Source: Mesorhizobium xinjiangense
GTDB taxonomy: Bacteria; Pseudomonadota; Alphaproteobacteria; Rhizobiales; Rhizobiaceae
Length of the DNA: 64,000 nucleotides
Direction of reading: 5' to 3'
Assembly: GCF_009749525.1 (NCBI RefSeq)
Contig: NZ_WOAC01000010.1
Location: forward strand, 62,001-126,000
Made by a program: the position numbers and the translations under genes. Below, piece by piece: positions 17,248 through 28,237 of this stretch; the first letter of the stretch is position 1, and each line of letters opens with the position of its first letter. The notes under the pieces are model-generated. The model was not told the DNA's origin. It made no database searches and saw nothing but the letters and a program-made list of their open reading frames with translations.

Positions 17248-19721
17248 TTCTTGAAATCCGTTTGCTTTGAAATGGGGTCGGTGGCGTCGAGCGTGACCTT
17301 GTTGATGAGCTGGCTGGCGTCGAACCAAGGTACGAAGACCACGCCGCGCGGCATGCGGTTGCGCCCGCGCGTTTCCAGCCGCGTCCGGATTTCGCCGCGG
17401 CGCGAGATCAGGCGGATCTCCATTCCCTGGTTGAGCCCTTTACGGCGGGCGTCGTCCGCGTTCATGAAGCAGACCGCTCCGGGGAAGGCGCGATAGAGCT
17501 CCGGCACGCGCATGGTCATGGAGCCGGAATGCCAGTGCTCCAGCACACGGCCGGTGACGAGCCACAGATCATATTCCTCGTCCGGGGATTCGGCCGGCGG
17601 TTCGTATGGCACGGCGAGGATGACGGCGCGCCCATCCGGCCTGCCGTAGAAATTCACCCCTTCGCCGGGCCCGACATAGGGGTCATACCCTTCCCGATAG
17701 CGCCAGCGTGTCTCCTGCCCGTCGACCACCGGCCAACGCAGGCCGCGTTCCTGATGGTAGCGGTCGTAAGGGGCAAGATCGTGCCCGTGGCCACGTCCGA
17801 ATTCTGCATATTCCTCGAACAGGCCCTTCTGAATGTAAAAGCCGAAGTCCTGCGCCTCGTTGTTGGGATACTCCGGATCGATCTCATCGACGGAAAATTG
17901 ATCGACATTGCCGTTGCGAAAGAGGACGTCGAAAAGTGTGCGCCCGCGATAGTCCGGATTTTCCGCCAGGATTTCCTCCGGCCACACTTCGTCAGTGGTG
18001 AAGCGCTTGGAAAACTCTGCGAGCTGCCACAGGTCGGAGCGCGCCTCACCCGGCGCCTGCACGAGCTGGTGCCAGACATGGGTACGCCGCTCGGCATTGC
18101 CGTAGGCACCCTCCTTCTCAACCCACATGGCAGCAGGCAGGATCAGGTCCGCCGCGCGTGCCGTCACCGTGGGATAAGCGTCGGAGACGACGATGAAGTT
18201 CTCCGGATTGCGATAGCCGGGATAAGTCTCCTGGCTGTTGTTGGGGGCGGCTTGCAAGTTGTTGTTGACCTGGATCCAGTAGAAATTGAGGAGCCCGTCC
18301 TTGAGCATGCGATCCTGCTGCACGGCGTGATAGCCCGGCACCTCGGGGATGATGCCGTGCGGGATGCGCCAGATCTCCTCCGCGTGATGGCGGTGGTCCG
18401 GGTTCGTCACCACCGTGTCGGCCGGCAGCCGGTGGGCAAAGGTGCCCACCTCGCGCGCCGTTCCGCAGGCCGACGGCTGGCCCGTCAGCGAGAAGGGGCT
18501 GTTGCCGGGCTCCGATATCTTCCCGGTCAGAAGGTGGATGTTGTAGACCATGTGGTTGGCCCAGACCCCGCGCACATGCTGGTTGAAGCCCATGGTCCAA
18601 AGCGACATGACCTTGATCTCGGGGTTGGCGTAGAGCTCCGCCAGTTCCTCCAGGAAAGCCGGCTCCACTCCGGTGATCTCGACGGTCCGCTCCAGCGTGT
18701 ATTGGCCCACGAACTCCCGGAACTCCTCGAAGGTCATGGGGTCCATGCGCCCTGGATCGCCGGCCCCGGATGCCTCTTGCTCGAGGATGTGCTCGGCCCT
18801 CAGCCCGTAGCCTATGTCGACCGCGCCGCGCATGAAGGTGGTGTGCCGGTTCACGAACTCCTCGTTCACGCGGCCCGTCTCGATGATGTGCCTGGCGATG
18901 TAGTTGAGAATCGCCAGATCCGTGCCGGGCCTGAAGATGATCGGGATGTCGGCGAGGTCCATCGAGCGGTGGGTGAAGGTTGAGAGTACGGCGCAGCGCA
19001 CATGCGGGTGCCCGAGCCGCCGATCGGCCACGCGGGTCCACAGGATCGGGTGCATCTCCGCCATGTTGGAGCCCCACAGCACGAAGGCGTCGGCATGCTC
19101 GAAATCGTCGTAGCATCCCATCGGCTCGTCGCTGCCAAAGGTGCGGATGAAGGCGGTCGCAGCCGACGCCATGCAGTGGCGGGCGTTGGGATCGAGATTG
19201 TTGGAGCGCAGCCCCGCGCGCATCAGCTTGGTGGCCGCATAGCCTTCGAAAATCGTCCACTGGCCCGAGCCGAACATTCCGACGGCTGTCGGGCCCTTCT
19301 CACGCAGCACCTGTTTGCACTTTTCCGCCATCACGTCGAAGGCCTCGTCCCAGGAGACGGGCTCGAACTCGCCTTCCTTGTCGAAGACGCCGTTTCTCTT
19401 GCGCATCAGGGGCGTGGTCAGCCGGTCCTCGCCATACATGATCTTCGACAGGAAGTAGCCCTTGACGCAGTTGAGCCCGCGATTGACCTCGGCCTGCATG
19501 TCGCCATGGGTGGCAACCACCTGGCCCTCGCGCACGCCCACCATGACGCCACAGCCCGTGCCGCAGAAGCGGCAGGGCGCCTTCGACCAGTTGATCTCCA
19601 GTGCACTGACGCCGCCCGGCACCGGCTGGGCGGAGGCGGGAAGCGCGACGCCAGCGGTGGCCGCTGCAATGGCCGCTGCCTGCGTCTTGAGCAGCTCGCG
19701 CCGGGTGAATTCAGCCGTCAT
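17217..19721 (-). CDS. napA: Periplasmic nitrate reductase catalytic subunit NapA
   Basis: NapA reduces nitrate to nitrite in the periplasm with a bis-MGD molybdenum centre and one [4Fe-4S] cluster. A twin-arginine signal (TRRELLK near 6-12 plus a hydrophobic stretch ending ASA) directs folded export. The cluster ligands are in [13 protein letters not shown] (near 51-63) with the fourth cysteine in GLNCVKG. The molybdenum cysteine is in NARHCMASA. The length (834 aa) is full size. It starts within the stop of napD (ATGA overlap). Confidence 0.97.
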   Translation of the reverse strand: MTAEFTRRELLKTQAAAIAAATAGVALPASAQPVPGGVSALEINWSKAPCRFCGTGCGVMVGVREGQVVATHGDMQAEVNRGLNCVKGYFLSKIMYGEDRLTTPLMRKRNGVFDKEGEFEPVSWDEAFDVMAEKCKQVLREKGPTAVGMFGSGQWTIFEGYAATKLMRAGLRSNNLDPNARHCMASAATAFIRTFGSDEPMGCYDDFEHADAFVLWGSNMAEMHPILWTRVADRRLGHPHVRCAVLSTFTHRSMDLADIPIIFRPGTDLAILNYIARHIIETGRVNEEFVNRHTTFMRGAVDIGYGLRAEHILEQEASGAGDPGRMDPMTFEEFREFVGQYTLERTVEITGVEPAFLEELAELYANPEIKVMSLWTMGFNQHVRGVWANHMVYNIHLLTGKISEPGNSPFSLTGQPSACGTAREVGTFAHRLPADTVVTNPDHRHHAEEIWRIPHGIIPEVPGYHAVQQDRMLKDGLLNFYWIQVNNNLQAAPNNSQETYPGYRNPENFIVVSDAYPTVTARAADLILPAAMWVEKEGAYGNAERRTHVWHQLVQAPGEARSDLWQLAEFSKRFTTDEVWPEEILAENPDYRGRTLFDVLFRNGNVDQFSVDEIDPEYPNNEAQDFGFYIQKGLFEEYAEFGRGHGHDLAPYDRYHQERGLRWPVVDGQETRWRYREGYDPYVGPGEGVNFYGRPDGRAVILAVPYEPPAESPDEEYDLWLVTGRVLEHWHSGSMTMRVPELYRAFPGAVCFMNADDARRKGLNQGMEIRLISRRGEIRTRLETRGRNRMPRGVVFVPWFDASQLINKVTLDATDPISKQTDFKKCAVRIESVA

Positions 19722-19978
19722 GTTGGATTCTCCTGGAGTTCCTGGGCATGTTCGAAGACCATGTTTGCTGAAACGACGTGGTCAAAAAGCGCAATCCGGG
19801 AGAGCGTGTCACCCAGCGCACGCGTGCTGTCTCCCTCGATGGTGATGATGATCTTGCCTTTCTCGCAGGCATGCACCTCCACGCCCGCGATCGTCTCGAC
19901 CTGCGCGCGCACGGCCTCGGCCGCATGAGGCAGCACGGATACCACCGCGCTGGAGATGTGATAGCGCTTTTCAACCAT
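19718..19978 (-). CDS. napD: NapD signal-peptide-binding maturation chaperone
   Basis: The 86-residue ferredoxin-fold protein ([13 protein letters not shown]...) matches NapD, which binds the twin-arginine signal of NapA until the cofactor is in place. A longer frame goes to 20032, but the ATG at 19978 starts the family-like sequence. It overlaps napF upstream (8 nt) and napA downstream (4 nt). Confidence 0.92.
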   Translation of the reverse strand: MVEKRYHISSAVVSVLPHAAEAVRAQVETIAGVEVHACEKGKIIITIEGDSTRALGDTLSRIALFDHVVSANMVFEHAQELQENPT

Positions 19979-20465
19979 GCGCGATCTCCGGAATAGGAAC
20001 GGCAGCGATGGCCTGCGACGGGCAGCTTGCAATGCAGGCGCCGCAACCGGTGCAGGCGTCCTCTACGATTTCGGGCAGGAAGGGCCCACCGATGCGCGGA
20101 CGGAAGCGGATCGCATCCTCGGGACAGGAATCGCGGCAGGTCATGCAGGAAATGCCCGCTTTTGCGAGACAGGTGTTGGCAATTTCGATTGCATGATTGA
20201 AGGTGGAAGGTGCTTCATCGAACAGCACCTCGGGGCAGGCATCGCCGCAAGCGCCGCAGAAGGTGCATTCGCCAGCGGTGAAGTCGAGCACCGGTGTGCC
20301 TTCGAAGAGCGAGACGATTCCGGTCGGGCAGACTTCCTCGCAGGCACCACAAGCGGTGCAGTCGCCAAGACGCTCGAACACCAGCCCCGGGGGGCGCGCG
20401 GCTGCAGGGGTCTCGTGCCGGCCGCCGCGCAGAAAGGAACGTCTGGAAAGTGCTTGTCCTCCCAT
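19971..20465 (-). CDS. napF: NapF ferredoxin-type protein
   Basis: The 164-residue cytoplasmic protein carries four cysteine clusters able to hold [4Fe-4S] centres: CTACGACEEVCP, CTFCGACGDACP, CMTCRDSCP with a preceding cysteine, and CTGCGACIASCP. It starts SRRSFLRGG, as in NapF, which is involved in loading iron-sulfur into NapA. It lies 6 nt after napE and overlaps napD. Confidence 0.93.
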   Translation of the reverse strand: MGGQALSRRSFLRGGRHETPAAARPPGLVFERLGDCTACGACEEVCPTGIVSLFEGTPVLDFTAGECTFCGACGDACPEVLFDEAPSTFNHAIEIANTCLAKAGISCMTCRDSCPEDAIRFRPRIGGPFLPEIVEDACTGCGACIASCPSQAIAAVPIPEIAHG

Positions 20466-20471
20466 CGCCGC

Positions 20472-20660
20472 TCAGCCTCCCGGCGGGCCCGGCGGGCCGA
20501 AAATGATTTGCCACATCCAAACGAGAAAGCCGTAACCGCCTACGACACCGACTGCCACCAGCGGCCAGATGCCGAAGGCGAGTACCAGGAAGGTGACGAG
20601 CTCACGCCGGCGCGCGTTCCGCTCTTCCGGTTTTTCCTGTTCTGCAGGTGCTTCCGACAT
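20472..20660 (-). CDS. napE: NapE small membrane subunit
   Basis: The 62-residue protein has a charged N-terminus and one transmembrane helix (LVTFLVLAFGIWPLVAVGVV) ending GFLVWMWQIIFGPPGPPGG, the NapE pattern. The frame extends to 20735, but the ATG at 20660 fits the family. It is the first gene of the operon. Its role in nitrate reduction is unclear in the family. The upstream 200 bases contain no site of the TTG(A/C)-N6-(T/G)CAA form. Confidence 0.88.
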   Translation of the reverse strand: MSEAPAEQEKPEERNARRRELVTFLVLAFGIWPLVAVGVVGGYGFLVWMWQIIFGPPGPPGG

Positions 20661-20879
20661 GGCCGCCCCTCTCGGCTCGGAATGCAGGCAAGTGCGCCTC
20701 TCACAGAAGCCTATAGCCGGAAAGTACTTTTTCAAGTCCTTGACTCTCTACGGCATAGCGGCCGAGCGAAACTATTGCGACAAGTGAAATTGTAGTATGC
20801 TTCGGGCGATCGGTACCGGAACGAGAAGTACTCTCGGACTGATCAGCCCCCATGAATGGAGCTATCAAGTGGGAAGCCA

Positions 20880-21200
20880 GCGCGTGCGGCGTCGCTGTCT
20901 CAGGTCGCAGGGCGAAGAGAAGCAGCAGAACGAGCTCCAAAGAGTGACGGGGCAGGTGTGCCTCCCATGTCTTCGGCGTCGCGCATCAAGAGCAGCACGC
21001 AGCAGGTGCCGAAGCGGAGGGCGGCTGCGAGCGCCAGAGCATCTATTACTGGAGAGGTTCTGGGCTCGATGATGATGATGATGATGATGATTAGCAACAT
21101 GCACAGGATCGCCACCATCGCTGTCGCGCGGATCGATGAAAGCGAAAACCCAGAAGCGCCGGCTTCTCGCGAGCTCTGGCGATATGCGACGGACGGCGCG
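20880..21200 (-). pseudogene. Decayed fragment of a DUF4010/MgtC-family membrane protein
   Basis: In shifting minus-strand frames this region keeps recognisable parts of the DUF4010 protein encoded intact at 47541-48797. Examples are LARSRRFW, then IIIIEPRTSPVIDALALAAALRFG (matching VVIIVEPRVLPVIIAPALAAALCFG), LLMRDAEDMG (matching MFRDGQELG) and LLLLFAL. At least two frameshifts separate them and both ends are missing. An ATC repeat has turned part of a membrane helix into poly-isoleucine. The 20661-20879 interval holds only the nap promoter region. Confidence 0.75.
21068..21091 (+). repeat. (GAT)8 trinucleotide repeat
   Basis: Eight perfect GAT units lie inside the DUF4010 relic. On the minus strand they read as ATC, an isoleucine run. 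Slipped-strand expansion in an already inactive gene is the likely origin. Confidence 0.9.
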
Positions 21201-21263
21201 GTTGGCTTCCACGATCCTGCGCCCGCTACGGCGTGCGGCCGAGCGAGGCCAGCTGACAAGGCC

Positions 21264-21713
21264 CTACACCTTGGCCTCCCGTCCTGAGATATCATCGACA
21301 GAGATGCGGAAAAAGACGTGGGGTGAATGATCCGACACTGGTGGCATCACCGGCTTGAGGCCACCTGGCTCCCACCAATTGGCGTGTTTGCTCAAGAGCG
21401 ACCAAGCGTATTCGCGTTCACGCTTGTGACCGATGCGGTCCGGCAGTTCCTCGTAGGAGCCGTCGACAATCACACTGCGCCATTCGCGCCCTTGCCCCCG
21501 ATCCTCGACCAAAACCGACACAAGCGGGTTGGCCCTCATCCAGTCGATCTTCTTGCCGGGCATGGAAAACGCATAAAGGTAGTTCTTGGCGTAAGCGTAG
21601 TAAACCGGCACGAGATAGGGCTGGCCATCCTTAGCACAAGCCAGTCGCCCAACCCGGTTCTCGGCCAACAGGGCCTCGCATTCGGTCTTGTTCAAGGTAA
21701 GTATCAACATCAT
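21264..21713 (-). CDS. Pyridoxamine 5'-phosphate oxidase-like flavin-binding protein
   Basis: The 149-residue split-barrel protein matches the PPOX-like/NimA family: NRVGRLACAKDGQPYLVPVYYAY near 19-41 and the YAFSMPGKKIDWMRANPLVSVLVED block near 47-70, which forms the flavin-binding groove. Relatives bind FMN, F420 or heme; the cofactor cannot be told here. Small proteins of this type accompany Usp and Hsp20 genes in low-oxygen stress clusters. A broken copy lies at 38850-39070. Confidence 0.85.
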   Translation of the reverse strand: MMLILTLNKTECEALLAENRVGRLACAKDGQPYLVPVYYAYAKNYLYAFSMPGKKIDWMRANPLVSVLVEDRGQGREWRSVIVDGSYEELPDRIGHKREREYAWSLLSKHANWWEPGGLKPVMPPVSDHSPHVFFRISVDDISGREAKV

Positions 21714-21755
21714 TCCATCTCCCGTTAACCAATCGGATCCCCTGCACGCTGGCCC

Positions 21756-22952
21756 TCAGTTGCGGCGCTCCACGCGGCTTCCCTCGGCGAGTGTGTCCGC
21801 TGGGTGAAGTACCACGCTGTCGCCGGCTTCGATGCCGCCGAGCACTTGGGCGACTTCGTCGTTCAACTGCCCGATCTCCAACGTAACTTGCCGCAGGCGG
21901 TCGTCCTCGAGAACGAAGACACTCCAATCGGCCCCGTTCCGGAACAGGGAGCTGATGGGCACCTGCACGCAGTCGGCACATTCCCAGATGGCCAGTTCCA
22001 CGAAAACACGGTAGCCGTGGCCCAGCCGGACGTCACCCTCGTCGAGATCGAGAACGGTGTTGACACGCTGCTCCTCGATGCCGAGGGCGGAGACTTTCGT
22101 AAAGGCAGCGGGATCGACGCGGCGGACAGTGGCCTCAAGGCTGCGCTCACCGCCCCAGTCCCGCACAAGCGCCTTGGTTCCGGGGCCGATGCGGACAGCA
22201 TCGGCCGATAGAAGGTCGGCCACGATTTTGAGGTCGGTGGTGTTGCCGATATCCGCGATGCGCGCCCCGGCCGCCACAGCCTGTTCGCTCTTGGCCGCCA
22301 CGGCGAGCACGACACCGTCCACGGGCGCGAGAACATCGACGCAGCAGCCTTCGGCAGCCAAAGCTGCGGATCCCGGCTGCATGAGGCGAGCCCCCGCGCT
22401 CGCAAGCTCCGCGCGGCGGAATCCGACTGTCGCCTTTGCGGCTTCCACTGCCGCCTTCTGCAGTTCGAATTCGTTCGTTGCGCGAAGCAGAGCGCTCTCG
22501 GAAATGACGCCTGGCACCGCCAGCTTGAGCGCGCGGCCGAGTTCCGTCTCGGCAAGGCGCAGGGCGGTCTCGGCGCGTTGCAGTTCGCTCTCGGCAATGC
22601 CCACGCCGGAGCGCGCGGCATCGCGGGCGGCGAGCAGTTCGGCCTCGGTGCGCCTGTCGATCAGCGGCGGGGCGAGCGGATGGATCGCCGCGACCACGGT
22701 TTCGCCGGCCTTTACGCGATCACCCTCGTTGAGCAGGGTGCGCGAAAGTTGCCCGGCGATCGGAGCGGAGACGGCATACACCTCGCGAACCCGGGTGACG
22801 CCTTCCTCACGGATCGTCACCTTCATCGGTCCCTGCTTCACTTCAGCCACGTCGACGAGGGCCGGCTGCTCGCGCAGGGACCAGGCCAAGAGGGCGATCA
22901 CCGCGACGGCGGCAAGCCCGAAGAGAATGCGTTTGAACCAGGGGGATTTCAT
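21756..22952 (-). CDS. HlyD-family adaptor of an ABC export system
   Basis: One N-terminal helix (about 8-26) anchors a periplasmic adaptor with a lipoyl motif (VSAPIAGQLSRTLLNEGDRVKAG near 61-83), a long coiled-coil hairpin (about 100-190) and a second lipoyl half (VLAPVDGVVLAVAAKSEQAV). The C-terminus has the beta-barrel and membrane-proximal domains. Length is 398 aa. It is the third gene in an ATPase-permease-adaptor operon, 4 nt after the permease, which suggests export across or lipid removal from the inner membrane. The substrate is unknown. Confidence 0.88.
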   Translation of the reverse strand: MKSPWFKRILFGLAAVAVIALLAWSLREQPALVDVAEVKQGPMKVTIREEGVTRVREVYAVSAPIAGQLSRTLLNEGDRVKAGETVVAAIHPLAPPLIDRRTEAELLAARDAARSGVGIAESELQRAETALRLAETELGRALKLAVPGVISESALLRATNEFELQKAAVEAAKATVGFRRAELASAGARLMQPGSAALAAEGCCVDVLAPVDGVVLAVAAKSEQAVAAGARIADIGNTTDLKIVADLLSADAVRIGPGTKALVRDWGGERSLEATVRRVDPAAFTKVSALGIEEQRVNTVLDLDEGDVRLGHGYRVFVELAIWECADCVQVPISSLFRNGADWSVFVLEDDRLRQVTLEIGQLNDEVAQVLGGIEAGDSVVLHPADTLAEGSRVERRN

Positions 22953-22956
22953 TGGA

Positions 22957-25325
22957 TCATTCCCTTGTCTTGAGAACGCGCACCAGATCGAGCCTGTCGA
23001 TGCGGCGGCGCACGATCAGCGCCGAGATCGCCGCAACGGTTACGACGATGAGGCTTGCAATGGCGAAGGTGGATCGGTTGATGACGAAGGGGACGCGGAA
23101 CAGGTCGCTCTCGAAACCTCGTACGACCGACCAGGAAAGAAGATATCCGAGCAGCCAGCCGAGTGGCTGCGCGAGAAGCACCATGGCGCCGAGCTCGATC
23201 AGGAGCACGCTCGATACCTCGCCATTGGTGAAGCCGAACACGCGCAGGCTCGCCAGCTCCCGCGCCCGCTCGGAGAACTGGATGCGGGCGGAGTTGTAGA
23301 CGACACCGAATGTGATGATGACCGCAAGCGCCGTATAGACGCTGGTCATGATCGTGATGTTCTTCTCGATCGTCTCGCGGAAGCGCTGGCGCGACAAGCC
23401 CTGCAGGGCAATCGCCGCGACGGCGGGCGTCTCCTTGATCGTCGTGTACAGGTCGTCGAGCCGGGAGGAATCGATTTTCACGCGGACGCCGGATAGTCGC
23501 GGGCCATCGCCGATCACACGGTCGAGGGCGTCGGCGCGCATATAGACGGCGAGCCCGACATAGCTTTCCACGATGGCGCTGACGGGAACGGCCACCTTGC
23601 GGTGTGCCCGTTCGAGAAGCTCCACTTCGGCGATATCGCCCACCTGGAGGTGGAGCAGCTTGGCGACCCATTCGGAGATCATCAGGCCGACCGGCGCCGG
23701 CTCAACGGGATCGAGCGCCTTGTCCAGCATGCGCGCGAGATCCGGGTTCTCCATCATGCCGGAGATCGTCAGGCGCCGCTCGCGGTGTCCGTAACGCAGG
23801 ATTACCGGTGTCGCGCGAAAACCTTCCGCACGTAGGACACCCGGCATGGCGGCGACGGACTGCAGCGCCCGTGGCGACCGCTCGTTGGCGAATGCGATCG
23901 TGGCATCCTGACGCTCGGTGCGGAAGAACACCGTGTCGACCATGAAGGCGACGGAATCGAAGGAGAAGAGGGCCATGATCAGGAGAGCCACGGCAAGCGA
24001 GGTACCGAAAGCCGTGAGCAGCGTGCGCACCGGCCAACGCACCAGATGCCTCAAGGCCATGATCGTCAGCTGCGAGAATATCCTCAGATGGTGTGCGCCC
24101 TCGGAAAAGAAACTGCGATACCGCGTCGGCGTTGGCGGCTGCATGGCGATGGCAGGTGGCAGGCTGGCGACGCTCCAGATCGAGCGCATGCTGCCCGCCA
24201 GCGCGGCAACGGCGCTGACGATCGCGGCGATCTCGTAGAGATCGAGGCTCTGACGGAAGATGAGGAACGGGAAGGAATAGAACTGGGCATAGAGCCGCGT
24301 CATGCCGCGGCCCAGCCAGTCACCTGCAATGGAGCCGATGACGATGCCGATGAGCGCGATGACGAGCGTCAGTTTGGCGTAGTGCCAGGCGATTGCCGCG
24401 GAGCCGTAGCCGACCGCCTTCATGAGCCCCACCTGTTCGCGTTCGAGCGCGATGAGCCGCGTCAGGATCATGTTGACGAGGAACGCCGAGACGAACAGGA
24501 AGACAGGCGGGATGACGGCTGCCATGGCGCGAAGCTGGGCCAGCTCCTCGTCGAGGAATGTGTGCGAGATCTGGTCGGTCCGGTCATGCGCGCCCGTACC
24601 GCCATAGGGGCCCAGAACGGCATCGAGCGTGTCGATGATTTCGCTGAGGTCGGCGTTCCTCTGCGTGCGCAGGGCGACGTCGTTGAATGCGCCTTCCATG
24701 TCGAAGATGCCCGCCAGCGCCGCGCGCGGCATGAAGAAGACGCCGAAGCGCCGCTGGTCCGGAATCATGTCGCCGGGGCCGATGGCATAGATGTATTCGG
24801 GCGACAGAACGATGCCCGTGACGACCAGCGTGCGCTTTCGGCCGTTCATGATGGCGTCGAACCGGCTCCCGGGCACCATTCGGTGGGCGAGGGCAAAGGG
24901 CTCCGTCACGGCGATCTCACCGGTACGGCCGGGCTCCGGAAGCCGGCCTGAGCGCAGATAGAGCCGGTTGACGGCGGGTTCGCCATGGTCGGGGATCGAG
25001 ACGGCGATGCCGGTGGCGGGCTCGGCCATTCCAGGCATATCGAGCAGGACCGGCTTGACGATGCGCAGCTCGATCCCGCTCACGCCGGAGATCGAGGCGA
25101 GTTCGTTCTTGATCTGCAAGGGAGCGCGCGTCAGCCCTGAAAAGACGGTCGCGAACCGGTAGCGGTCGTAGAAGGCCGAACGCGTTTCTTCCAGCGAGCG
25201 GTAGGCGCCGATCGCAAGGATGATCGTCGCCACCCCGCAGGCCATGACAAGGGCGATCGCCAGAACCTGCGCCCACAGGCGGAAGAGGTCACGCAGCAAT
25301 TTCCTGTCCAGAACGGACATCGCCT

Positions 25326-25329
<4 letters not shown>
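22957..25329 (-). CDS. FtsX/MacB-like ABC transporter permease
   Basis: The 790-residue protein has an N-terminal helix (about 15-40), a large periplasmic domain and two FtsX-type membrane blocks (about 265-400 and 650-780), typical of MacB/LolE-like permeases with duplicated FtsX domains. The frame begins with GTG overlapping the ATPase stop (GTGA); an ATG 9 nt later (25320) is an alternative start. Such permeases work mechanically on periplasmic substrates with an adaptor, as encoded next. Confidence 0.88.
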
Positions 25330-26033
<704 letters not shown>

Positions 26034-26087
26034 GAAAGCGGCCTCGGTATTTGTCCGCCTTTGATAGGAGGTCGGGGCCGCACTGCC

Positions 26088-26101
26088 TTGATGCGCATCA
26101 A
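26088..26101. promoter_or_regulatory. FNR/FixK-type site before the ABC export operon
   Basis: TTGATGCGCATCAA is a perfect palindrome of the FNR/FixK form. Its centre is about 61 bp before the ATPase start. A homologous but eroded sequence (ATGCGCGACAAAC) lies at about 39163-39175 in the duplicated flank. Confidence 0.8.
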
Positions 26102-26109
26102 GCCGCTGC

Positions 26110-26342
26110 TCTGGCTGCCATCCCGAAAGCAGTTCGTTGATCCGCTGCCACGGCTGGCGGCGATTTCTTCATGGCGTTACGGACTTGGAGAATCTCGCCG
26201 GGCGAGATATCGTGATCGATGCGGCCTATTTGTCGGGCACGTGCCGGTGTTCCGCGGACTCTTGCTTATCAACCTCGTCGCGGGCGAGACGCTCCCTCAG
26301 GATTTCGAGTGGTGTCAATCCCGCGGCTGATTGCTGTGGGCC
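26110..26342 (-). pseudogene. Fused relic: SHOCT C-terminus joined to DUF2267 C-terminus
   Basis: Reading the minus strand from 26342, codons give SAAGLTPLEILRERLARDE and a stop at 26226, matching the C-terminus of the SHOCT protein at 40707-41075. Directly after, in another frame, comes [17 protein letters not shown], the C-terminus of the DUF2267 protein at 39208-39636. Both intact genes occur in this order on the minus strand, so the relic is what remains after deletion of everything between them. The similarity continues past the DUF2267 end into the FixK-site region. From 26343 to 26493 nothing further is recognised. Confidence 0.8.
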
Positions 26343-26493
26343 GTAACGTATCGGCCATGACGCCAATGAACGCGACGCCTTTCATTCAAGCCAAATGAAC
26401 AGATGGCCGTGCACAATGCCGACATAGCTGCGCTCTTCAATCGGATTGCGGACCTCCCGAGATAGAGGGCGCCTAAACGTTCCGTATCCGTGC

Positions 26494-28089
26494 CTATCGA
26501 GGCCGCCGATGTCCTGAAGACCCAGCCCTAGAACGAACTCGCGCCTCTGTTCTCTCGCTAGGCGTATGCGCCTCTTCGAGGTGTGCGAGGATGTCCGCAA
26601 CGATCGTTTCCAGGTCGCGTCCGGCGTCGATCTTCGTCCAGTAGGAATAGTCGATGTGCCGCTGCAGTTGGCGCGCCAGAACGTCGGCCGTGGCGTCGGA
26701 CGGCCCGCCCCGACGCGTTTCGACCCGTTGCCGGAGGCTCGCCGGATCCGCATCGAGCCAGAAACCCAGAAAGGGCAGGCCGATCTTGCGGGCTTCCGCT
26801 TCGATCTTGATACGGTCGGTCGCCCGCTCGAACACCGCATCGGCAATCACCGAGCCGCCTTGGCGCAGAATAAGGCCGGCGCGGCGAACCATCTCCTGGT
26901 AGACCTTCTGCGACACCTCCGGCCGATAGGCGTCACTTGGAAGATGTGTTTCAGCCGGGACGCCGTAAAGGGTCTTGCGGATCCTGTCGCTCTCTACGAT
27001 CCGTGCGCCCGGCGGTACGCCCAGGTTTGCGGCGAGCATCTCCGCCACACTCGTCTTGCCCGATCCGCTCAAGCCCGCAATGGCGACCAGCCGCGGCGGA
27101 GTCTCCCGAAGCAGGGCAAGAGCAAGGTCAAAATAGGATCGAGGCTCGTCGATGAGCCCCGCCGCCGTGCCTCCCTCCTCGACAAGCGTCGCCGTGACGT
27201 GCGCCCGCACGGCCGCCCTTATGGCCATGAAGAAGGGAAGAAGTGAGAAGCCGTCATCCTCATCAGTCTCGTCGAGATAGCGGTTCATAACGAGGTTCGC
27301 CAATGCGGCAAAGCCGTGGTGCCACAAGTCCATCAGCAGGAAGGCCAAGTCGTAAAGAACATCGACGGTTGCGATCTCCTTGCTGAACTCGATGCAGTCG
27401 AAGAGCCGCGGTGCGCCGTTGAAGAGACAGATGTTCCTCAGGTGAAGGTCGCCATGGCAGCGGCGAACCTTGCCTTCCATCGCCCGCCGATCGAGGAGGG
27501 TGGCGTGACGCGCCAGGGCGGAACGAAAAGCCTTGTTGAAGGTTGCCGTCTCCGCCTCACGGAACACGTGGCTGCCGGCTAATCCCGCTTCGTTGATATC
27601 AAGCACGCCGGCCATGATTTCGGCGCCGCTGCGCTCATGGGCGATGGGAGCATCGCGATGGAAGCGCGCGATCATTTGCGCCGTCTCGCTCATTAAGGCG
27701 GGTGAGAGTTTGCGTGCGAGCGCCAACCGATCGAGCAGGCTTGACTGCTCGAATCGCTTCATCTCTACCACTGCATCAACCAGACGTCCCGTTCCATCCA
27801 AGGCAAGCCGTCCATCGGCTTCCTCGGTGATCTGATGGGACCTGATATACAGCCCCGGCGCGGTCTTCGAATTCAGCTCCACCTCCTTGGCACAGGCCGC
27901 AAGGCGAAGCTCGGGCGTGGAGAAGTCGACATAGGGCAGCTTTACCGCGCGCTTCATTTTCCACGCTCTCTCGCCTGCAAGAAATATGCGTGAGATGTGA
28001 GTCTCGATGATATCGACCGACCCGCGGACGCCGTGAAAGGCCGGGTTGCTCAGCAGTGCGATCGCGGCTGCCTGGTTGTCGGTGATCAT
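26494..28089 (-). CDS. Bifunctional aminoglycoside-phosphotransferase-like kinase / P-loop ATPase
   Basis: The 531-residue protein fuses two domains. The N-terminal 330 residues resemble the aminoglycoside phosphotransferase fold, with the catalytic loop CHGDLHLRNICLF near 214-226 and metal-binding LFDCIEFS near 231-238. The C-terminal part is an AAA_33-type zeta-toxin/kinase fold with Walker A AGLSGSGKTS near 338-347. Proteins of this architecture are common in stress and Usp clusters; the substrate is unknown and drug resistance is not implied. No FNR/FixK site is visible just upstream of 28089. Confidence 0.85.
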   Translation of the reverse strand: MITDNQAAAIALLSNPAFHGVRGSVDIIETHISRIFLAGERAWKMKRAVKLPYVDFSTPELRLAACAKEVELNSKTAPGLYIRSHQITEEADGRLALDGTGRLVDAVVEMKRFEQSSLLDRLALARKLSPALMSETAQMIARFHRDAPIAHERSGAEIMAGVLDINEAGLAGSHVFREAETATFNKAFRSALARHATLLDRRAMEGKVRRCHGDLHLRNICLFNGAPRLFDCIEFSKEIATVDVLYDLAFLLMDLWHHGFAALANLVMNRYLDETDEDDGFSLLPFFMAIRAAVRAHVTATLVEEGGTAAGLIDEPRSYFDLALALLRETPPRLVAIAGLSGSGKTSVAEMLAANLGVPPGARIVESDRIRKTLYGVPAETHLPSDAYRPEVSQKVYQEMVRRAGLILRQGGSVIADAVFERATDRIKIEAEARKIGLPFLGFWLDADPASLRQRVETRRGGPSDATADVLARQLQRHIDYSYWTKIDAGRDLETIVADILAHLEEAHTPSERTEARVRSRAGSSGHRRPR

Positions 28090-28237
28090 CCGGCCCTGCC
28101 TCCTTCAGGCAATATTGGCTCGACGGGCGTTGGCATGCTCAACGGGTCCTTCCGCCGCATTGCGCCCGCGAAGGTCTGGTGTCTCATCACGGAAGCTCAG
28201 CGGCTTTGAAACCGGGACTCGTGCGAGGTGTTCCCCA

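Noticed and set aside
17529-18983. 484-codon open frame antisense to napA
   Set aside because: napA is a complete recognisable enzyme with all cofactor ligands; the opposite frame has none.
20700-20790. Possible FNR/FixK site in the nap promoter
   Set aside because: TTGACTCTCTACGG has only one half-site; no 14-bp match was found, so oxygen control of nap is not supported here.
20865-21212. Frame encoding a poly-histidine run
   Set aside because: It comes from the same (GAT)8 repeat read in another frame and matches no protein; the relic explains the region.
26034-26330. Plus-strand frame over the relic and promoter
   Set aside because: It is antisense to the SHOCT/DUF2267 relic and has no domain.
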